Made by a program: the position numbers and the translations under genes
The notes under the pieces: generated by a model
What the model saw: the letters and a program-made list of their open reading frames with translations, nothing else
Databases searched by the model: none
Told to the model about the DNA's origin: nothing
Part shown: piece after piece, positions 23,701-35,200 of the stretch
Layout of the letters: each line of letters starts with the position of its first letter
Numbering within the stretch: the first letter of the stretch is position 1
Origin: Setaria digitata
Taxonomy: Eukaryota > Nematoda > Chromadorea > Rhabditida > Setariidae
Assembly: GCA_003640385.1 (NCBI GenBank)
Contig: RCAB01000163.1
Coordinates: 1-64,000 of the forward strand
DNA: 64,000 bases
Direction of reading: 5' to 3'

Positions 23701-26688
23701 AATTTGTTACACTCGTTAATTCATGCTGTTACAATTTCAAATAAAAATTTATATGGCCTTGAAAAGATATGTAGTAAGTGTTTAGAAGGACCTACGCCAT
23801 TATTTATTTCATTCTAAAGCATTTATTCAATGCTAATCACGAAATGAACAGTTGCATTCTCATCATATCATCAAAATTATTCGCTTCTTAATGAAACAGT
23901 TAGTAATACGAAAGCAAGGAATTATTATTAAGTGTTAACACTATGATGGAGAAAAATGTTGATTATAGCTACAAGGCTCAATAATCCATTCAGGAAATGC
24001 AACTCCGTGGTTTTTAAAATTTTTGCAATACAGCAATCGTAGATCCATACTCTAAGTGAGGATAATTTCACTGTCCGAAGGTATCGTGAACAATGAATGG
24101 ATTTTTCCACCGTTCATTGTTCACGATGTGGAAATCCTTGAAACATCAGTTAAATGATCAACTCTGTGTAATAAAAGATTGACTGCAGCAAGAAAAAACG
24201 AAAAACGAAAAAGAAAAAGAACTGAAGAATTCAGTATAGACAAAACATAAGAATCGTATATCATTCACTTTTCACAACCTAAAAAAAAATTGTTATGAAC
24301 AACTTAGGGAGAAAACAACTAACATATGATTTAAAACTTTTTTTAAATCTTTGGTTTACAAAATTTATTAGAAAAAAAAAACAAAAGTCGTGACTAGAAA
24401 TCAGATTTTCTAAATGAATGACCAATGAAATGTCACCATCATCAAACTTAAACAATGGATATTAACGGTAAATATTTAAGGAAAAATATATGTATTTTTT
24501 ATAAAAAATTATAATTTTCTACAGTTTTCCTTAATCTATAGTGTAATAATTTTTAGCTTACTTTTACCTTATATATATATATATATAATTTCGATAATTG
24601 ATGTATTAATATATATATATATATACTAATTTTTAATTTAAGACTTTAATCAACAAGCAGTATTTTAATTGGTAACTGTCGCCCGACTAATGGTAGTTAA
24701 TTGTCAATACATTAATACTACCATCAATTATCGAAACATCGCCCTTGATAAAATCGTAACATTCAAAGAAGATAGTGTCTGTAAGTGGAAGTAACAGCAG
24801 TAATGCATTATAATTGCTATAAAAGTGTGGTGTGGTTCATTTTATAAAAAAAAAAAAAAAAAGGAAAAAAAAGGGGATCCAAAAGGACATGAGGACTAGG
24901 CATTAGTGTGAATACTTTATACAAATGGTTTATTAAAATCTATAAAACATTTAATCAACTTGCTTTGTATCCAAACAGTAGAATATATTTCAGCCTTTCA
25001 ACTAACGAATTTTAGAAGAATGTCAAGTAGCAACTTTCACTGACCCAACTGTATTACCTGTATTTTATTTTTTTCACACTATCTTAGCAGTGATACGGAG
25101 AACTGACTTTATTAGTTCATAGATACTGATCAAATTAGATTAATAAAGGAATGAGGAACTATGAACTATGTCAGATACTTCGAAAAATCTTTTCTTCTGA
25201 ATTTTCAATGAATTTATAGCAGAATGTAATTCAAGAATAACGGCTGAAATATAATTTCACTGCAAATAATTTCCAAAAATCTTTGGTTCCTTCGCAACAA
25301 AAAATAGCGTTTTAAGAACTTTTCAAGTCATAAAATTTCATAATCCTTTCCTCATTTTATTTATTCGAAAACTGCCAAGTTACGCCAATTCCTCAAAAAA
25401 AAAAAAAAACAATATTTTTGTTGAACTTACTTTTTTTTTTTTAAATTCATTGCTGCTAATGAAAGAAATGAATAAGAAATTGCAGACTATGATAAGCTAC
25501 AAAAATGTTACACTTCAATAAACAACCGTTAACTATTTAGCAGTTCTGCCATACATAAGAGATTTTGTCAGAACAATTCTGATCTTATTATTTTTTCTGT
25601 CACTCATCCACAATCTTCCCATTCTTAGCATCATCTCATACAAAGAAATTTCGTTTCGCTTACCTCAGGTGCAAAAATGATTCACTATCTTCAGTGAAAA
25701 AAATTTGACTTCCAGGTTTCTAGTTTTAGATTATTCATCCAAATGGTGGACAGTTTACTATTGCTGCAAGCTACCGATATTCTTAATTTGACCAACTGCT
25801 ATAATGTATTAAAAAAAAAAAGAAAAAAACCAGAGAATTATGAGAAGGTTCGAATTCCAAGTTCTTTTTTTAAGACTGAATATCTACGACTTCAAAAAAT
25901 ACTGCTGTACAAGCAAAAGAAGAATTCCATAATGCGTCATTACCCATATAAGACAACAAAGGAAGGTAAGCTAACTGAATAGAGCTTACGGAAAATAATA
26001 AAATAATGACAGTGCGATTATTTTCCAAATACAGGGGTCCAAATTCTGATGTATTCAAACTCTTTTTTTTAGTTTTATTAAAAGTGAATTAGGACTAAAC
26101 TATGCAAAAAAGCTAAAAGGTCAATATCGGATTAGTAAATGATTGCTGTAGTGGACAGCCTGAGGCTGAAAAAGGAAGCAATTTTAACGATTCGTCTTTA
26201 AAAACAAGTAGTACTGATAAACTACTGATAAACGCTTCAAGCACTTAAACACTATAAAGTTTATGACAGTGTTCATAATTGTGAGGTTTGAACTTACGAA
26301 TATATTACATTGATGATTAGCCAGTAATAACAGACAGAGAGAAATAAAAACGCAGAAATAGCAGCCATAAAAGATAGCAGAAAATAAACATTCATGAAAC
26401 AGAAAATGAACTGAAGCAGTATGATAATAGCTCAAATGAGCTAAACTAAAAAAAAATGAAAAGTGCAAGTAGAGCACTGATAAAAATGTCTGGATATTTT
26501 TGTATTTGCAAATTACTTTTAATTTCAAATTATGGTACCACAGACAGGACATACCATTTGTTGATGTGGTGCCGAAAATTCGTATCGATTTTGCTGTTCG
26601 CCAGCATTGCAATTACTTGCTCCAAATCACCAAAACTGCAAACTTCCAAAAATTCCATCTGAATACGATTGTTTTCATCCTCAGCCAT
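20777..26688 (-). CDS. ANKRD40-like ankyrin protein with C-terminal membrane anchor
   Basis: Nine minus-strand exons join in phase to ~482 aa: 26688-26555, 23302-23124, 22907-22755, 22649-22559, 22368-22149, 21985-21835, 21588-21383, 21197-21027, 20920-20777. Ankyrin repeats span residues ~12-95 (FLEVCSFGDLEQVIAML; W|TALHWASRRNHEDVVALLLK), like the WTCLHWA region of ANKRD40. A Lys-rich linker follows. Exons 4-5 encode the ANKRD40-type C-terminal domain (HFLLVRPS..., EVIMLPNRIK...DQQKVEVVF). Then comes a disordered acidic stretch and a hydrophobic helix ~460-479 (LQIALLIGCIVGFGGLTYMF) three residues from the stop. The boundaries of exon 6 (21985-21835) are the least certain. Intron 1 is 3.25 kb. 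Molecular role unknown. Confidence 0.75.
24083..24127. repeat. Short perfect-stem inverted repeat
   Basis: 18-base arms (24083-24100, ATCGTGAACAATGAATGG; 24110-24127) pair with one mismatch around a 9-base loop. It lies in intron 1 of the ANKRD40-like gene. The stem is too short for a typical pre-miRNA; it could be a transposon remnant or an intronic hairpin. Confidence 0.7.
24571..24736. repeat. Palindromic AT-rich cluster, possible MITE remnant
   Basis: Two (AT)n tracts (24571-24587, 24607-24626) flank and overlap an arm TTTCGATAATTGATGTATTAAT (24589-24610). This arm recurs inverted at 24711-24736 with a 4-base insertion. A second nested inverted repeat uses ATGGTAGTTAA (24690-24700) against ATTAATACTACCAT (24711-24724). 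The nested symmetry suggests a degenerate foldback element in intron 1 of the ANKRD40-like gene. Confidence 0.5.
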
Positions 26689-29260
26689 TCTCTACATCAA
26701 TTTTTGCCTTCGAATGAATGAAACTGACTGAAAGGAGCAGGTAAAAATGTGATGTAGAATTTCAATGATATCAAGGACATTTTTGTGGTGCAATTAATAG
26801 ATGCTAACAGAATGCGATCATACAATTCGATGCATGCATCTTTTATAGAGATCAAATGAATTTCAAACCTAATAATGTCATCTATAGTATTCATTTGTAA
26901 CGGTAAATTTTAAATACATCACATAAGGGAAAAGGGAAAAATTTGTAATGATTAAATTAATAGTAGCAGAGAAATCACATGAAAATGGAACTGATCACGT
27001 AACTCGCAAGCATTAGTTTCCACAAAATAGGTCAGATAATGCACATTTTACTAGAGTTTTCCTAAATTACCATAAAGTATATCAATGGTAGATAGTGATA
27101 GCTGCGATAAAAATAATTTATTTATTTGTATCAAAGAGGGTAGGATATCAGAAATCTTCATAATTCCTTATACTTTTCTAAAAATGATTAGGTTTCAAAA
27201 TCCATTCTTTTTGTACCGAAATAATTGTTAGTAACTATTCGGCTATTCTGACACGCTTACTGAAAAAGATTTGTTTACGAATTGGGCATTAACAATTAGC
27301 AATAATTATTTATCCGATGCTAGATCCTGTATGAACAACTGCTACCTTCATACTTCCTAGTACAAAAGAACCAAACTTGTTGCATAAAAATGAGTGAATT
27401 CCTCAGCTGCTCACGTCACCAAATCCTCGGAGACTAGATGGAAAACTCCTTGGTGCGTCTCTTCACCTTCTCTCCCTGTTCTTCCAGGAATACCAACCAC
27501 ACAATCAATGCAACGAGATGAACCATAAATCAGACTCTATCGGAACAGCACCGACTGCAACTGCCTCGTCCAAGGCGACAAATATTCAAATTTTTGGCAG
27601 CAACGAAGGGATCTTTGGAACGAAATAATCACCGCTTCCAAGTTATCACCATCAGCAAAGAATGCATGAATCATGCAGAGTGATATCTGAAACAATCAAT
27701 AACTCTCCCCATCATGACATCCATAAGAATGCTAATTGACTGTCATTGACACTGGTGATCCAGCAGATGAACAGAAAGCAGACTGGTTACTCTAGTTTGG
27801 ACTAGTTAGCAGACAAGTAATAGACCAAGTATAGAAATATTTACATAAAGAGAAATTATCCACGCTATTTACGCAAAAGGCAAACTCAGAATGTCAACTG
27901 AAATCTGCTCGGATTTTAGCTGAGAAGCTTGTGACAGTATGGCAACTGTAATGATAAGCCAAAGCTGAGACAAGAAGTGGCCCGAAAGAAGTATGTCACG
28001 TAAACAGAATGCAAGCAGCAACTGCATGGCATGCATTCATCCATGCACAAAGACAGTGAAGTAATGCTGATGCTAGTGAAGAAATGAAAGAAACAAGTGA
28101 AGCTACCTGATAGCGGACTAGTTTAGTTCCCGGGAGTGCGCGGTATGCAAGTATGATAGCCTGGAAGACCAACGATAGTTATGAGTGTGCGGGTGTATGA
28201 CTGTTTCTCAACAAGTAACAAATGCCATTCACATGTTGCCTTTTAAAATCCGAATTTGAAGTAAAATATTTAGTTGAGAAAAAACGAAACGAATCCAAAC
28301 GCGACAGCATTCGACGCAAACGTGTTCTTTACGTGTAACCATCTTCCTAGCACGTTTAGCTTCCAACTTTCAGTTCATTCTAGTTGAAGAGATACTTAAC
28401 CTTAAGTAGCCAGTGTAGAAACTTTTGCATCATTAATTGCGTAACTATCACGCTACGATAAGATAGCTCAGTTCGGAAAATTGGTTTCAAGTTTCAGACG
28501 TTTACACGAATATCGTAAGGCGAAATTTCTAGGAACTTAGACAAAACTTTCGAAGACATGAAACCGCCAAAATAGAAACTGACAGAATTAACGAAAATTA
28601 TCAGTATTCAATTGATCAGTTTAGCAATTTGTTGCATTATTTATACGCATCATTTTTCATTTTTTTTTTTTGAAAATGATTGTGTATAAATAAATTGTAA
28701 GAAATAATTGCTAAATGGTATTATGCAATGAAAACTTCATTTATGGCAGCATTTTAATTAAAGCTTTAATTATTTAGCTGATTATTAATATGTATGTTTC
28801 ACTTATCATACTTCTAATAGATGGATGAGTTATAACTTATTTCGTGTTTATGAAATAAAAGTGAAGGATGATTGGATGCCAACTAGCTACTAACTAGGCT
28901 ACATAAATATTGAAATTTTTTCCGAATATATACTCTCTGTTTTTTTTTTTTTTTTTTTTTGAGGTTTACCACCAAAAATTGAAATGTCATTATTCCAAGC
29001 TATTGTTAGTTCTTATAGATAAGCTATTGATCAAGCTGGTCACCCCTTCCCCATCAAAGTTTATATGAAATGTAAATTGAACCATCACGATATCAGGTTT
29101 ATAAAGGGCAGCAACATCTATGCTGTTGCTTATTCTCTTTCCGCCAAACTCTCAACAGTAGTAGGCTTACGCAGCAGTATCATGATGATTTGATTACGGG
29201 CTAATAGATTTAGTGAAATTTCAACTCATTAATTAATAATTATTAATTGTACTGTTGAAG
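26689..29260. other. Divergent intergenic region, ANKRD40-like / cubilin
   Basis: 2.6 kb between two divergent start codons, so it should contain both promoters. 27350-28350 is clearly less AT-rich than its surroundings but has no open frame of note. On the minus strand, CTATCAG|GTAGCT near 28110 is a good donor and could end a non-coding first exon of the ANKRD40-like gene. No coding feature is supported. Confidence 0.4.
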
Positions 29261-32200
29261 ATGTTGTGGAAGTCTGCAAGGTGGAAATACCACTTCTACT
29301 CCTTGGTATTTACTATTTTGGTCCTTCATCCTTGTTTATCTGATTCTGATCAGAAAACAAATCTTTTCGATGAAAATGACTCAAGGTAACATCCTCGCAT
29401 TCTTACCCTACGAATAGCTCACTACATAACGTTCGATGAAGATTCAAGTTCAAATTTCAGTTTTTGAACACTTTCTAGATGAGAAATGACGAAATTCAAC
29501 CTTAAAGTCTACTTTATATCAATTATTTCCAGATCTCGTCTTGTAATGCTCAACGGTAATATGTATTTTCATGCTGCACGACAGAAAAACATATCGTTCA
29601 TACCTGGTATTGGAGGTTCTATTTATTTTGGAGATAAAGATCTTGCCTTACTGCCGGATATGGTACGTTATGCGCTTAATAACCTACTTCTCATACCATT
29701 TTTTTGAATAAAACTTGAAATTTATTCAAATTAGAAGCCTGACTAATTCACAGAAATGAATACGGAAATCCCACTACCTTTACTCTGATCTCTAGTAACT
29801 TTATATTTCAGACTGAATTTGGAGTCATGAAAGAGGGAGTGGACGAGACTAAGGTTTACTTTTAATTTTATTAATACTTCGCTTCACATAATTTATTTCT
29901 GGTATCATTATCTAATTATTTTGGAATACTTTGTTCATTCAGAGTCGGGTTCGTCAACTCGTAAAGATGGCTGACTTATTAAAACAACAGATTAAACTGA
30001 AGAGTAGCGATATCGCAGCATTGAATAGAAAAGTTAGCTTGCATTTTGATTTAAAATCCCATCTTAAAAAAAAAAAAGAAAAGGAATAGCAAAATAACAA
30101 ATCGTTTTACAATTTCAAAGTCTTTATCAATTAAAAAATCAACCTTATAAAAAAATTGTCAGAAGGTGTGTGTGTGTGTAACTTATTTACTAATTACCAA
30201 CCAAATTTTACAATGTAAGCACATTTATACCTTTATATCACGATTTATGGTTTGCAAATAACGGATTATTAATAATTATTTATCACAGTACAGACAACAT
30301 GAAATATCTCAAAATCGATTTTTTTTTTCAAATTCAGGAAGTGAGAGGAGCAAGTGAAGGGGTACATTTATATGGTGTAAAGCAATAGCTGAGAAAATCT
30401 AGGATAAAAAAAATCATTCAATAGTTCAGAATAAATACTTTTTAAAAGCTTCATCTCTTTCAACAATTACTTTGTCCTGGAAAAGTAAAACGCCATAGGT
30501 CTAATTACACACTACTAAAAAGTATTACAAGGTATAATAAAGACACATAACTACAAAACATTTGTGGGCCGTGTACATATAAAATGAAGTTATTATTTTT
30601 CCATCATGAAATTTTGTAATACTTTTGTAGAAATTTTTAGTGGTCCCATCAATAAGCGCTTTGTTTGTGATAATGAAATAATAACTAACTGTACAAATTT
30701 AAGTGGACTTTTAGAGAGACCTATTACTCTTCCAAATTCCTGAAAGCAGTTTGCATTTGTTCTAGTAATTCATCATAATCTTTTTTGATTTTCTGCTCAC
30801 CGTCCTTGACTGGATCCTTGAATTTCATGGAAGACAACTGGTACATAATATCACCCATGTGATCACGAATTATGGCCCAGGAAATTTTATTTTCAGCTTG
30901 TGCGGTTGATTCTACTGCGTGTTTTGCTAGGTCGTAGAAAGCGATCATGTTTTTCAGCATCCCTACTGTTTTGTAGAACGGACAGAATCGATCATAAGGT
31001 GTATAACCATTCTGCTGCAGGAAGTCATCCTTGATCAGTTTAGCTACTTCCAAAGTGATTTTATCCGATTCAGCCAGTGAGGCTTTACCTACCAATTGCA
31101 CAATTTCAGATAAATCCTCTTCTTCCTGAAGAATTTCTTTGCATTTCGTACGCAAAGAGACAAATTCTGGGAAATTTTTGTCGTAATATTCATCCAATGC
31201 TCTCATATATTTGCTATATGATATCAGCCAGTTTATTGATGGAAAATGTTTACGCTGCGCCAATTTCTTATCCAAACCCCAGAATACCTGAACAATACCA
31301 AGAGTGGCCGAAGTGACCGGATCAGCAAAATCACCACCAGGTGGTGAGACAGCACCCACAATAGTCACCGACCCTTCACGTTCCGGACTCCCGAGACATT
31401 TTACTTTACCAGCTCGCTCATAGAACGATGCAAGACGGGCGGCTAGATATGCTGGATAACCAGAATCCGCTGGCATCTCACCCAAACGACCAGATATTTC
31501 ACGTAGAGCTTCAGCCCATCGTGACGTAGAATCAGCCATCATAGAAACATTCAAACCCATGTCACGAAAATATTCAGCCAAAGTAATACCGGTATAAATC
31601 GATGCTTCACGTGCGGCTACAGGCATATTTGATGTATTCGCTACCAAAGTCGTTCGCTTCATGATTGATGTGGTGACACCATTGACTTCCATAGTTAATT
31701 CCGGAAAGTCACGCAAAACTTCTGACATCTCATTACCTCGTTCACCGCATCCAACATATATAATAGCATCGGAATTCGAGAATTTGGAAAGCGATTGTGA
31801 AATAACAGTTTTCCCACAACCAAATGCTCCTGGAATAGCGGTGGTACCACCTTGAACGCAAGGGAACAGCGCATCCAGAACTCGCTGGCCACAAAGTAAG
31901 GGGAAGTTAGCAGCTAACTTCTCAGCGCATGGACGCGGCTGACGAACAGGCCAAATCTGAAGCATAGTGAATTTGGATTTTTCACCCGCAAATTCAGTTT
32001 CCAACACGGTATCATTGATATGATATTGAGCAGCTGGTGCTATGTATGTAATTGTCCCACATGCTGTTGGTGGAAGCATTATTCGGTGATTGATGAGAAC
32101 GTTTTCACGGACAAAACCGATAGTATCACCACCCGTGATGTGATCCCCGACAGTAAGTTTACGGTCTGGTTCAAAGTCCCAAGCTGCACCACGTGAAAGT

Positions 32201-35200
32201 ACGTTGACGTTAACACCTTTAGGGATGTAAATTGAATGCGTTAGTTCCACGATATCTTTCAACGGTCGTTGAATACCATCGAAAATTGAACCCATTATGC
32301 CAGGACCTAGTTCTACTGACAATGGTTTACCAGTTCGAAGTACAGGATCACCTATTGCTACAGCTGATGTATCTTCGTAAACCTGAATCGTAGCATAGTC
32401 ACCTTCCAAACGGATAATTTCACCGACCAGTTCGGAATGACCAACGCGTACTAGTTCGTACATTGCTGAACCGGCCATTTTCTCGGCTGTTACAACGGGT
32501 CCAGAAACACCGTAGACAAAACCATACGAACTTTCTTTAGCATCTTCCATTAGGTTGATAGTCGGCGGCATTATTCCAGTATATTTATATATTCCTCCCT
32601 GAAAAAGAGAAAAGAATTAGCTTTAATATAGAAAACTGACGTTAGTCTTGAATCAGAAATCGAAAAGGTGGAAATTTCTTTCTTGCAACATGAGCACTGA
32701 AAACAAATCACGCATACTTTTAGTTAACAATCAGAAAACTATTTTTGTTTAGTCGTTCAATATGAGCAAATAATTACATAACCAATACACATTAATAATG
32801 TTCTGAACAACACTAACCATTCAAAGAGAGAACCAAATGATCATACTGCTGGTTGAAGGGATTGGTTATAAGTGAGATAGCATAAACATAAGCTTACATC
32901 TCAATAAACATCTAACTCACAGACGAATAGTTTCATCTATTCTGTTACAGTTAGCTTTGGGATGATCGTAGTTGTACTAATATTACAGTAGCTCCGCAAA
33001 TACAACTTGTTATATAAACTGGAAACTTTAACTTTGACGAATTGCACTTATGGTACCAATTCGAATTAAAATACGTCGGGAAACAGATTTCGTGCATCCA
33101 GTAGAGTAAAAAATAAAAAAAATTTAGGTAAAGTTTAATTTTGGATGATCGTTTGAGAGGAAAGGAGAAAATGGTAATGATGACGTAGTGGTGTGTTGAT
33201 GATAATGGAGTGATATATGATATGAGATGACCAGATAGTCGATATCCTTTATCTAACTTTTCAAATTCACTGTTAAAACTATACTTTTGGCAAGACAAAA
33301 AAAGGTGATAAAAAAGACAAACATAAGCGAAAAGAGAGAGAGAAGGGAGAGAGAGGGGGAGAGGGAGAAGGTGAAGCAACTTCTCCAGAGAATGTCACCA
33401 AATCAATGGTGACAACGTCAACTTATCACACGACGATTGTTCTCTGTTCTTTCGTTTAATGGTTTTCAGATTTTCGTCCTAGGATTACTTTTCAAAGATT
33501 GTAGCTATAAATTATTTCAAAGTTTCAAAAAAAAATACTGAAAATAAAAAAGAGATGACAATTGCAAGAGCCAAATCATTGAATGATGAAATAATTTGCT
33601 GAAATGTGGATGATTTTGTTCAATGAACAGCCTTTTTGCACATTTACACAATGGCATAATTTAGTTGATAAAATTATAAACTAAAAGCTATTAGATAGAG
33701 ACATTGGAGCAGTAGAGAATTTCGTTTTTTTTGGAAAATTTGAAAATTCCTTTCAATGACTTCCTTGATACTTAGATAGCGGATATCACAAAACGACTAG
33801 ATTTAATCAGTTCGAAAAAGAAAGAAGGAAATGGAAGGAAATTTCGAAATTTGTTAAATGCTTTGAAATCGCATGTGGCGCTATTGGATGCTCGATTAAG
33901 GAAGGACGAATGTGCCGATAATCCATGCATGAATGGCGCAACATGCATTGATCTTTACAACAAATTCATGTGCATATGTGCACCACATTTTGAGGTACTT
34001 CCATCGTTACCCAATCTTTGCATGCTTGGTGAACGAGGCAGGAGAGCAATCTCTGTATCTCGGTATTCAGGATTATCTCCAAACAAATTTCACTGAAGAG
34101 TTTTACATTTCTAAATTAGCCAGGACTTTAATTTTTTTCAAGTTTACCCTTTTTTTTAAACTTTCTTTTAGGGTGAAACATGCGAGAAACGTATAGACGA
34201 ATGCAGCCTTTATCAAGGAACTCCTGCTGGATGTCAAAACAATGCATCTTGCTTGTTGAGACCGGGTGGATTCCAGTGAGTTAGTTACCTGGAGAATTGT
34301 GGAACTTCAAGTTAAAGTTCGGGAAGGGAAGGGGAGAGAGGTTTAAATATTAGTTCAAAGCTTTCACCGTTCTTTTTCTTAGATTATATATGCAAATATT
34401 GAAGCATACAAACTTCACTTGTGCATTTATTTCTATTGCTTTATTTGTGATTAAATTATGAGATGCAATTTCTTCCATTATTCTGTGAGGTCATACATTA
34501 AGCTTAATCTCCTTCATCAGGTTTAGATGAAAATATTTTAAGTTAATTTTTTTTTTTTTTAATTGCCTTATTAGAGTTGGAATAAAAAAATCTTTCCTGT
34601 CATAAACTTTTCGATTTTTAAGTTGCGTTTGTCCACAAGGCTTTCATGGAACTCTGTGCCAGTTGCGAGCAACAGCATGCGAATTTTCCCTGGATCTTTG
34701 TGGTCCCGCCGGACATTGTATACCAACTCAGCCAGATCCAGAACTAAATGAGGTTAATTAATCAACGAACTTGAGAAACTTCAAGTTTTTGGGGCTTGGG
34801 AGAGTGTTTTATTTTTCACTTGACGAAAATCTTCTTCCTATTTGAGCCTGGTTATCGTTGTCTATGTGAATGGGGTTACCGGTCTTCTGCCGACAAGAAA
34901 AATCCAGTTTGTGAGGATGTAAATGAGTGCGACTCAAATCCTTGCTATCCGGGAACAGCTTGCATCAATTTGCCTGGTTCTTTCAAGTGTGCTGGTTGTC
35001 CATCCGGCATGACTGGTAATGAATTTCTCATGACACAAGCAAGAATAACGATTATTGCTGCGAATATATTGATACGCTGAGAGTGATAAATTTCGAGTAG
35101 TATAATTAATAAGTACAAGTATAGCAGGTAGTATAATGAGTATAACTAAACACCTGTTCTTTTTTCGTAATGTTAATATCTTAGAAGTAACGATGGCAAT

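Larger units (their letters stand above)
29261..33892 (+). other. Cubilin N-terminal exons: signal peptide, N-terminal region, coiled coil
   Basis: Exons 1-4 and the first half of exon 5. Exon 2 reads [20 protein letters not shown]...[14 protein letters not shown], resembling the short N-terminal segment that precedes the coiled coil in vertebrate cubilin. Exons 4 and 5 form one amphipathic helix whose phase (0/0) is continuous across the 3.7 kb intron 30033-33775. That continuity is the evidence that the V-ATPase gene lies inside this gene rather than between two genes. Confidence 0.8.

Noticed and set aside
25846..25857. tRNA B-box-like GGTTCGAATTCC
   Set aside because: No A box or cloverleaf can be built from the flanking poly-A-rich sequence.
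25743..25982. Plus-strand 79-codon Lys-rich open frame
   Set aside because: Antisense within intron 1 of the ANKRD40-like gene, contains a poly-A run coding for Lys, and has no recognisable motif.
26184..26612. Minus-strand 142-codon hydrophobic frame
   Set aside because: It overlaps exon 1 of the ANKRD40-like gene in another frame and runs into the intron; hydrophobicity reflects T-rich codons.
31077..31892. Open frames overlapping the V-ATPase gene on both strands
   Set aside because: Shadows of the highly conserved subunit A reading frame.
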